Shown: one piece after another, positions 20,576-28,683 of the stretch
Position numbering within the stretch: the stretch's first letter is position 1
How the letters are laid out: each line of letters begins with the position of its first letter
Origin: Hymenopellis radicata
Taxonomy: Eukaryota; Basidiomycota; Agaricomycetes; Agaricales; Physalacriaceae
Direction: 5' to 3'
Assembly: GCA_015501595.1 (NCBI GenBank)
Contig: JADNRX010000579.1
Span: 1-31,522, forward strand
Length of the DNA: 31,522 bases
Notes under the pieces: model-generated
What the model saw: the letters and a program-made list of their open reading frames with translations, nothing else
What the model was told of the DNA's origin: nothing
The model's database searches: none
Program-made: the position numbers and the translations under genes

Positions 20576-21848
20576 CTAAATAAGTGTTACTCTTGTGCGA
20601 ACGAGTCCGCCACGGAAGTTATGCATTCCTGCTGAACGATGGTGTGACCAGTCGCCTTGCATGCGAGAGAACGCGTCCTGTATGTGCTCCGGCTGGATCG
20701 CCGTGCGCGCTTGCGGAGGCGGAAGAAAGAGGGAATTGACAGGAAGGGTGTACTCGTCGCGCTCAGGCGATTCCTCGCGGCGGCGTTTCTCAGCAGAGCC
20801 ACCCAGAGCGTTGATCTTGCGCTTGCCCATGACGGAGATGTGTATTCATCCAAGAGGTAGGCCTCTTCCAGGGACTTTTTGACGGCCAGTCCGGCGAGGG
20901 TGAGGGAGCGCACATTTCGAAGGCGAGGAATCCGACAATGTCAACAGTGTCGTCGTTGGCTTTCAGATCGAGATGGCAGGGAGGTTCAGGAATTCACGGA
21001 ATCGCTTCGCTTGGAAAGTTAAGTGACATTGAAGGGAAGGTAAAGTAGGACATACCTTTGCGGTAAGTGAAGGAAGCTTGACGACAGTCAGAATAGTGTT
21101 GATACTCTTCTCGTGTCATTTGACGCGTAGCATCGTCGGCTTCCTATAGGATTGTTAGGAAAGAAATGGGTTGGGCAATTGTCTTACCTTTAAGCGCTGA
21201 ATGGACGCTTCGTGGGCTTCAATGTCATCCTCGTCCTCTTCACCGTCAGAGTCATGGCCGCTGCGCTTGAGGACTTCCGAGTACATGGTCGTAATTTCCC
21301 AAGGAAGTTTGATTCGTATTCTGTGGGCCTTTGCCGTCAATTTATCTGCAACGGATGTCAGCATTTCCACAGAATAATGTAAGCTCGCGTATGTACCATC
21401 TGCTCCGTCTTCTAATGTTTCCACTTCGACACCTCCTCCGCCATCTCCTCCAGAATCTTTGGCATGTTTACGGACATCTTTCCAGGACAGATAGGTTCGC
21501 AGTCGATTGACTTTTGCGCGGTCGTGGCGGATGAGAAATATGAGATCCTCGGCAGTCAGGTAACGCGCTCCTCTTCGCACGGCCAAGGCTCTGGCTTGTA
21601 CAACCTATTCAATAATGGATTATTGGAAGCCTCTAGGAATACTCGTTGAGAACACACCAGTTCTATAAGCTGGCCGCGTACAATGTCCTCGACAAGATTG
21701 ACAGTGTCCATGTTAGGCTCTTGGACCTCTCCGAAAACGAACATCTACAATTCGTCAATACCAGACAATCAGGAGAGTGAAATAGCAATACCATTTGTGA
21801 GATTTCCTGGGTGTACTTGTACTCCCTCGCAATGACGGACGCCGACAT
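20576..21848 (-). CDS. SPT3: SAGA complex subunit Spt3 (histone-fold, TBP-interacting)
   Basis: Nuclear co-activator subunit that delivers TBP to promoters. Minus-strand exons 21848-21792, 21744-21658, 21604-21397, 21345-21188, 21143-21056 and 21009-20576 give about 344 aa (yeast 337). The paired histone folds are clear: YTQEISQM/MFVFGEVQEP..NLVEDIVRGQLIEL, then RGARYLTAEDLIFLIRHDRAK and VNRLRTYLSWKDVRKHAKD; later REEYQHYSDCRQASFTYRKAKRF; and the end MHNFRGGLVRTRVTLI. The last exon needs three one-base gains to stay open: at 20975-20976 (LNLPA/HLDLKAND), at 20913 (FEM/VRSLTLAG), and between about 20830 and 20870 (before GKRKINALGG). Nearby genes are similarly hit, so I treat these as sequence errors. 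The start was chosen because it matches the short N-terminus of yeast Spt3; a longer upstream frame exists. Confidence 0.92.
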
Positions 21849-21897
21849 GGTGGCTGTGATGAGAGTCCTAATCGGGAACCTGTCGACCTCAACGTCC
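21849..21897. promoter_or_regulatory. 49-bp divergent promoter SPT3 / SPC19
   Basis: The ATGs of SPT3 (-, 21848) and SPC19 (+, 21898) are separated by only 49 bases. Unless one start is mis-called, the 5' UTRs are a few tens of bases at most or the transcripts overlap. Confidence 0.6.
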
Positions 21898-22727
21898 ATG
21901 TCGCGTCTCTCTCGGGCCAACCTCAAAGCGCGGGACTCGGTTTTTAATAGCGGCCATGACTTCAAAGCCATCTGCCCGCCCAATCTCATCGACTGTGTAA
22001 TGGCCATGGAAGACTGCTGCGAAGAGGCGCCAAATTTTGCTCATCCTTTTTGTCCCCAGACTCACCATCTGCAGGCCCGTCAAGCGGAGCTACTCTTGCG
22101 AAATGGAACGAACGACTACCCGCGTATGATCAAAGTGCTACAAAATGAAAGGGTACGCGTTCATAATCACGATGGCCACACATCCTGACGTTGACTAGGT
22201 CTTTCTTATCGTCAACGACGGGCTGGTAAAGAGCTACAAGGCGGATCTCATTGACCAAGTGGAGCCTGCTATCAACAACCTAATCGAGCGCGCGGAACGC
22301 GGGCTGAAGCAGCTTCAGAGGAAGGAAGCCCAGTTGCAAAACAAGGCGCGCTTCATCGTTTACTATTGAGCTATTCTGTTAACTTGTTACTTATAGGTGG
22401 AAGCACTGAAATCGCTACCTGCGAAGCCTGCAACGGGTACTATGGCGCAGCACAAATTGGATCAGCGACGACTGCATACATTAACGAAGCATCACAAACA
22501 TCTGCAGGATGAGCTTACTGCGTTGGAGGCAGAAGTTCGGGCTCTCGTATGTCTTTCCCCGTACCACACATCTATACGGCTCATTTTTGTAGGAATCGAA
22601 GGCCGTTCAGCCGATTTCGCAGGTAGTCAACACGCTTCGCCTCATACCCTCACCACGATTCGTCGTCCCGACTGTCTTTACATGTCCGAATCACCTACCT
22701 TACAGTCCTAATAATCAAAATGGATGA
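21898..22727 (+). CDS. SPC19: DASH/Dam1 complex subunit Spc19
   Basis: Kinetochore protein of the DASH ring that couples chromosomes to microtubules. Exons 21898-22152, 22199-22345, 22397-22546 and 22593-22727 give about 228 aa. Conserved parts: CVMAMEDCCEE, AELLLRNGTNDYPRM, NERVFLIVNDGLVKSYKADL, then long helices (LIERAERGLKQLQRKEAQLQ, HTLTKHHKHLQDELTALEAE). Two odd splice points: the intron 22346-22396 has a GC donor (AAG/GCGCGC) instead of GT, and the segment 22027-22074, 48 nt and in frame, also runs from GCGCCA to GCAG and inserts 16 residues into the otherwise conserved EDCCEE..AELLLRNGT block, so it may be a second GC-AG intron (protein then about 212 aa). The frame is otherwise intact. 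It is immediately followed by an ABC transporter relic. Confidence 0.88.
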
Positions 22728-23973
22728 AAATGATCCATGTCCCATCCTACTCAATGCACTCCACCGCCAAAAACCTAGTATCGGAACGGGTTCAAAGCGA
22801 CGCTGCGCGCGGTCCAAGGCTTCTTGGAAGCTGGCGCCCTCTTCCCCGGCCCAGGACGAAGCCAAGAACCTCGTGGGTAGGATCAACAACCTCGTAACGA
22901 CCGACATGTCAAACATTGTGTGGGGATTGCACACTATTCGGGAGGTTGTGTATACGCCGCTGAATGTCATTTTCTGCATTGGGTTCTTATACGTTGTTCT
23001 CGGATGGAGGTGAGGCATATGATTTCCCCAAGTTCAAATCTCACCGGCGTGTTAGCTATTAGCTCTTTTGTTGGACTGGGCGTTATTGTGTTTATGGCCC
23101 CTCTGCCGGGGTATTTGGCAAAGTTTATGCAAGGAGTGCAGTTTGAGACGCTCAAGAAGACGGATGCTCGTGTTCAGGCTGTTACTGAGCGTAAGCGCGC
23201 GGGATTGAATATAGCTTGCTTGACGCTCACTCACTTTGACCCCAGTTCTGAATGTCGTGAGGATGATCAAGCTGTTTGGCTGGGAGCGCAGGGTGGAAGC
23301 GCGCGTCGGGGAGAAAAGGGATGATGAATTGAAGTGGGTTATCAAAAGACGCAAGCTAAATCTTGCAATTGGGCTTCTCAAGTCAGTCTTATTCCCCGAT
23401 TGGCCTTGTCCCTGGTTTGCTCAGCGGAGTCTTTGAAAAATAGCTTCGCGATCCATGGCCACATTCGCTACCTAGTAAGTACGTTGTGCGTTTTCGATGT
23501 GTCTAGCACTAATGCTGCTGTAGTGTCAGCGATCATTCCCTCACTCCGCTCTGTTCATTACTAACACATTTTAAAAGACTCAATCGTAATGAAGCAAGAA
23601 CTAAATGCATTCAAGGTTTTCTCAAGCTGACTATATTGAGCATGTTCGGGCAGCAGTTTATGAATCTTCTCGCTTGCTTTAACGACGTTACAGCCGCCCA
23701 GGCCTCTCTTGATCGATTGACGGCGTTTCTTCATGATGTCAGTACCGTCACGGGTCCTCCATACCATCTGTATGCCCTTGACCGCAACCTTCTGGAAAAG
23801 TTGCTAGACCGGTTCGCGTCTGAGGAAAAGGTAGTCACCACAATCGGGGATGCGGTTCCAACGCCAGACACGCTTGGGCTTGGGCATGCGATGTTCTCGT
23901 GGTCTAACGTTAGCGGGAAGCCTAAGGCAACAACAACAACTTCATACTTCATGTCAATGAGAACGTCATTTTC
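22720..23973 (+). pseudogene. Relic of an ABC-C (MRP-type) transporter, TMD1 only
   Basis: The fragment covers the late part of the first membrane domain of a multidrug-resistance-type exporter. Readable pieces: 22860-23009 (NLVGRINNLVTTDMSN, VYTPLNVIFCIGFLYVVLGW), 23063-23190 (FVGLGVIVFMAPLPGYLAKF, KKTDARVQAVTE), 23246-23381 (VVRMIKLFGWERRVEARVGE), 23444 onward (NFAI, MATFAT in a shifted frame), 23587-23630 (IVMKQELNAFKVFSS), then LTILSMFGQQFMN and AQASLDRLTAFLHD, and finally DTLGLGHAMFSWSN..FILHVNENVIF. Introns are still recognisable at 23010-23062, 23191-23245 and 23382-23443. There are at least two frame breaks after 23450. The relic stops just where the Walker A of the first ATPase domain should follow, and both nucleotide-binding domains and TMD2 are missing. 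Nothing N-terminal is present either. Its first ATG overlaps the SPC19 stop. Confidence 0.8.
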
Positions 23974-24489
23974 CAAGCCTTCTTTATGGTCTCTAACGAT
24001 CTACGTCTTCCAGAGGTAGACCCTTCTGTCAGAAGGGATTCCAATTCCAGGCTCTGACCAAGTTCGAGCATAAACTTTTCGTCAGGGCCAGCGGACGGTT
24101 TTCAAAATGTCCTTCTTCCCATACATGTACAGGACTCCCCGTTTCCATTACCGTACCTCTGATCCCGCATTCCTAGCGCGCATCAATGTGTTGCATAGAA
24201 GCACCCACTGTGCAGGAAGAGTCGTACAACAGTTCCACGATAATAGTACAAGTTCCATATATGCGCCAGCACGGCGCTGTCAGTCCTATAACTCAGATAG
24301 CAGTTTCTGGACCAACACCTCCGACGCGCTCAACACGCGATCCGCAATTTCCTGTTTCTTCCTCTGCATCTGTACGAGAGTTAGCTGAACAAAGCGGAAA
24401 GAAAACCAACACACCTGTAAGATCTTCAGTACCGGGAATGATGACCTTGTTAAATGTGAACGGTCGCGTTCGCTGAATTCGCATTCAAC
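23974..24489. other. Spacer between ABC relic and minus-strand traces
   Basis: About 515 bases. Short frames exist on both strands (for instance 24186-24476 +, and a helical minus-strand stretch RKKQEIADRVLSASEVLVQK at about 24360-24290) but none has a start, family or splice support. Confidence 0.4.
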
Positions 24490-25079
24490 TTTATGGCGCA
24501 CAGGCGGCTTAAGTGCGCCAACCTAATTGTACTTGTCTTTCTTCGTGCGCCGGAGCATCGTCTGTTCCGGAACAGCCTACGAAGCGTATGAGGGTTAAAA
24601 TATGTATAACAGTGAAATGACATACATGGAGCTTGGCAATTTTTGAAGACAACATCGTTATCTCGCGTCTCCCCCTGGGAAGAACCAGCCAGTGGAGGTG
24701 CAAGATGCGTAATACGCAAGAAATCAAAGAACGAGTACAGGTCGGCGCATGTATTTTGACTAGAAGAACATGGTGTCAATTCACGCCGCGCACCGTCACG
24801 AACACGCTCACATTGGTGTGCCCGTCATGTCCCAGCGGTTCCGGCCCTTCAAGGCCCATGGTGCGCTTGATACATTTCTGTGAATGACGTGAGCTTCATC
24901 TGACCAAAACCATTAATCTCGAGAAGGACACCAAACGATGATTCCGGTCCGTCGCATGCTTCAAAACTTTCCGGACTGGTGGCAAGTGTTTCAGACTGCC
25001 TTTAACCTCCTACAAGTTGACATGGACTCGGAACTTAACTTGCACCAGAAGTGCGGACCGACCTCCCCCTCCTGTAGTA
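24490..25079 (-). other. Unidentified minus-strand coding-like segments downstream of ASA1
   Basis: Pieces that look translated: about 25065-24920 (RSALLEVKGSLKHLPPVRKV, then LKHATDRNHRL, with a possible intron 25047-25012), about 24880-24783 (KCIKRTMGLEGPEPLGHDGH, TNVSVFVTVRGVN then stop) and 24780-24624 (ADLYSFFDFLRITHLAPPLA; ETRDNDVVFKNCQ). A good intron (GTATGT..CGTAG) follows at 24623-24577. Phase-consistent joins exist between the first two pieces, but not through to the third. No family is recognised with confidence. It may be a short gene with one-base errors, or two remnants. Confidence 0.3.
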
Positions 25080-26655
25080 TTAATGTCTACTCGATTTTTC
25101 AAAGGACATTAGTGACCAAATTGACACTAGTTTGTCTTTACCTGCCCCAATCAGCCAAGGCGAGCGGTCTGCCTTCTCGCTCTCGTCGAGGTCATCATCT
25201 TCGTCGTCGCTGACGGTTGGTAATGTGGGGTCAGAATGTGCGAAGGCTACGGCTTGACAGCTTGCTTTGTGATACTTGAGGGTACCGAGGGGTTTGAACG
25301 TCTTGGTCGAATATAGTCGAATCCTGAGATGTGGTAATCGTTAGTTGACTGAATAAAGATGGTGAAAGAGAAGGTCGTACTTGCCATCCCAGCCGCCAAC
25401 GGCACAGACTCTGGCATCGTCGCGGACTGCAACAGACCCGTTCCCGCCCTGTTTTGTTTTAAACTTTTCTGATTCGCCTGTCTGATTGAGAATGTCACGA
25501 TCTGTACTGTCGGGAAGCAGAAGAAGCTTACAGCCAAGTCGTATCGCCCAATGAGGTGATCAGCAGATACAGTAAACGCCGTCGTGTTGTCTTTGTTCAC
25601 TGTCATCGCCATGACTATTAGAGGCTGGTTAGCATATCGTTGTCAATCAAACAATCCCTTACCAGCTTCAACGTGCGATTTGACGCTCCATATCACATCC
25701 CAGCTGATGCCCTCGACAGATTTAGGACGAGCTTGAGCTTCGGAGCACGACACTCCCGTTTTCGTGTGCGAGCAGGAGACGAAGGGAAGTTTCCGCTGAG
25801 AACAGGTGCATTGACATGATGATACCTGGTATGATTTTTGGTGTCAGTGTTCGAGTTTGCTTGATGATGAAAGGCGGCGAGTGATACCAGATGCGCCTCG
25901 TCCCCGTCCATCATTCGACAATATGGGACCTTGGGCCTTTGCTTCTCGTCCAATGGCAGCATGGAGTCTCTGACACGAAGGCAATGTCCAGATATCGGCC
26001 TATGCGCACGCTTGAGAAGCAAGTATAGAAGTGAAATGAACGTACCTCTGAAGATTCGACAAGATTGGGAAGCGCTATTAACAGTCTATGAGCCGTTTCA
26101 AGGACCGAAAACCGACAGTAATTCAACGCGTTCACGTCCAGCGAGTACTTCAACTCGGGGATCCTGGACTCTGCCAACGCCGCTGATCCGCCGATGCGGG
26201 AATACTCCTCCGCGCGCGCCCATACGTGCAGTTTATTATCCGGGCCTGTGTGATAACATTGTCCCCGCATTCCTGCACTCCCAGTAACCCATCCTTGTGT
26301 GCCTTCCAAGAGACAACAGGCCCGGAGGGTACGCGTCAAAGTGCAGATGACCCATCCTGCAAAGTCTCCAGAGTAGATGCGCTCGTTGTCACCAGAAATG
26401 AAGAGTGTAGTAACAGGCGCAGTGTGCTCGAAGTATATGAATTGGGGGTGGCGGTACGAGCTCTCTTGTGGTGTCTCTTTGGGTGTCTTTTGAGGGTGTA
26501 TTCGATCGCGTCTTCACGGGCGTGTCTCCTCTGTCTGCGCGTGTCGTCTTCGCGGGGTGTCTGGATCCATGACCTGCGGGATTTTTTCTCCGTGCCTCGA
26601 AGTCAAACGTGTCCGGTATAGGTGGCAGGATACCAGCATTAGGAAGGATAGACAT
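25080..26655 (-). CDS. ASA1: ASTRA-associated WD40 protein Asa1
   Basis: WD40 beta-propeller that associates with the ASTRA/TTT module handling PIKK kinases. Minus-strand exons 26655-26046, 25999-25888, 25825-25663, 25614-25532, 25481-25381 and 25323-25080 give about 437 aa. Family landmarks: PIHILRAH..APVTTLFISGDNERIYSGD, WKAHKDGLLGVQE, DNKLHVWAR, DVNALNYCRFS, GISWDVIWSVKSHVEA, VRDDARVCAVGGWDGKIRLY, STKTFKPLGTLKYHKASCQA and the end LIGAGKDKLVSIWS. The frame breaks four times: a lost dinucleotide in the GT repeat 26422-26425, one base too many in CCC 26321-26323, one too few at CC 26240-26241, and one too many at TT 25739-25740; with these corrected every exon phase closes. N-terminal residues 1-65 are low-complexity and uncertain. 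I read the gene as functional with sequence errors, but decay cannot be excluded. Confidence 0.8.
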
Positions 26656-27353
26656 ATATCAAGTCGAAACTAATAGCAGAGAAGAGTGACAGAGGCAGTC
26701 TCGCCGAGATGATGAGCGCGTCGAGAGAACAAGTTATTCGACGCGCACCGCGATCTCGCCCAATGAGGCAGGAGCACCAACTCGCAATTGGTACAAGATC
26801 TCATTATTCTATCTCTCTGCTTTCGTTATCTAACGCTTGCCAGCTCACGTAGGTGCAGCTAACACTAAGCATCCTCGCTATGAAGATCAGAAGGCGAGTA
26901 TTAATATTCAGACCTCCAATAACATTTCTCATGCTATCTAGGCTGCTCAACTGTTCAAGAGAATGATGCCATGAGGTTGCGGCGGGCGCATAGCAATCTC
27001 TCGACAACACCTAAAGTATCGGTACCTTCAACTGTACCGTACTCAATGCTCAATTAACATGGCCTACCAGATCATACCCAACGTCTGTGAGATTTCGTGG
27101 AGGCTCGCTGCGGTTAAACTCAAGTCGACGTGAGCCTTGATAAATGTCCAAGTCATTCACGCATTTGGAAGAAATGAATCCGTAATCATTTATAAGTCAT
27201 ACGGTTGGGTATGGGAAATCACAGCACAGGAGGATTATTAGGTCAAGTATGGTTTGCAGTCCGTGCGCACGCGTCTCCGGTTTCTGGTTGCTCAATCCAA
27301 AGTTCGGGTCATTAGAAGGAGCGAACCACTTAAATGAACGATCCCGCTTGTAA
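26656..27353. other. Spacer between VMA3 and ASA1
   Basis: About 700 bases holding the VMA3 3' flank and the ASA1 promoter (both on -). Only short overlapping frames are present. No repeat, tRNA or other element is seen. Confidence 0.5.
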
Positions 27354-28274
27354 TTAGCACTGTGAGACGCGTAAGCATACACGTAGACTGAGAAAAGTGG
27401 ACAACCGAGACGTACGCCCAACATGCTCTGCGCGCTGGTGTTCATGATGAGCGCGACGATGAGACCTGCACAAAGTGAGACAAATGCGTGAAGGATTAAT
27501 GGTTGACAGCGCACCGTAAAGACCCAAGACTTCGGCGAAAATGAGAATCAGAATCTACAAGTGGTTGAATATTGGCAGAGCTGCATTCATACAAATGGAC
27601 GTACCATGCCGACGAAGAGCCTTGGCTGCTGTGCAGTTCCGCGGACACCAGCGTCACCGACAATACCAATAGCGAAGCCTGCGGCGAGACCAGCGAGGCC
27701 GACTGACAGACCAGCACCGAGCTGAACGAAACCTTTGGCCAGGGGCATAGTCGCGGAAACTGAAGGAATTGTTGAATTGGGCAAAGGTATAAGTGTGAGG
27801 AGAACGCACGGTCATTGGCAATAAGAACCGAGACGACGAGACCGTAAATCTAAAGTGGTTTGCGCGTTTACTTGAGGGACGGATACAGGAGCAGCTCAAA
27901 CTCACGGCAATGATACCAGCCATGATGACGGGGACGACACACTTCATCATGAGGTCAGGACGCAGCACCGACATTGCGGAAATGCCAACGCCAGACTTGG
28001 CGGTTCCGTAACTGAAACGCCGTTAGCGCTGCTTTGACTTGCAAGTCGGTCGAAGAGTGCTCACCTTGCTCCTATGCCTGTTCACACCACCGTCCACCAT
28101 TAGCCTCCAGTTGAAATGCCTTTTCCGGGGCAGGTCACTCACAGGTAAATACGATAGCGCTCGTGCATCCCTAGAGGAAACGAGTTTTGAGCAAGAGGGG
28201 TCGACGACGACCAGAGAGAGAGCACGTACCATGGCACTGAAGAAGGGTGCATAGACAGGGCAGAGGTCAGACAT
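27354..28274 (-). CDS. VMA3: V-type H+-ATPase proteolipid subunit c
   Basis: Vacuolar proton-pump rotor subunit with four membrane helices. Nine minus-strand exons, 28274-28230, 28170-28143, 28077-28065, 28011-27906, 27849-27810, 27759-27605, 27554-27515, 27465-27416 and 27359-27354, give 160 aa, exactly the yeast length. Helix sequences: [60 protein letters not shown] and [20 protein letters not shown]; the essential proton-carrying Glu sits in [10 protein letters not shown]. The protein ends with a Cys (GC-stop), like yeast Vma3 (VVC). Exon 3 is only 13 nt and the final exon only TGC TAA. The frame is fully intact. Automated calls are likely to miss the small exons and read through into introns. 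Confidence 0.93.
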
Positions 28275-28683
28275 TTTTGAGCGAATTAAACAACTGCGGG
28301 GACGATAGCGACGACGAGTGTTTGATTTGGTGGTGGAGAGCACGTCGGCGGCAGTGCTTGTCACTCGTATACGGCACAAGCCGGGCGGAGTGCGCGTCGG
28401 AGTTTGAAATCAGCATCATGCGCTTTACCTCATCATCTTGTACAGTAGATTCATTGGTGTCAACAATGCAGATAAGAGTGGATGGTACCTTGTTGAGCAA
28501 ATAAAGAGCTAGGATACAGTATTATAAGTAACAGCCAATAAAAAGAACATAAAAATGTACAGATGTGCACTACAATCAGAGCAGGTAGATGCAACCAACG
28601 AAAGCAATGTAGATGCAAGACCGTCCCATCATCATCCCAGAAGAACGAAAAGCGGAAAAAAAAATGATATATGCCGAGCGGGG
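28275..28683. other. Spacer between FCP1 and VMA3
   Basis: About 410 bases: FCP1 3' flank and VMA3 promoter (both on -). No supported gene. An A-rich stretch (A9 at about 28656-28664) lies some 20 bases past the FCP1 stop. Confidence 0.45.

Noticed and set aside
24509..24727. DNDVVFKNC near 24660-24630 (-) resembles the C-terminal DDDVVFKN motif of splicing factor Cwc15.
   Set aside because: The rest of the Cwc15 tail (the FVND and FHKKFM parts) and its conserved N-terminus are not found nearby in any frame, so a chance match or remnant is likelier.
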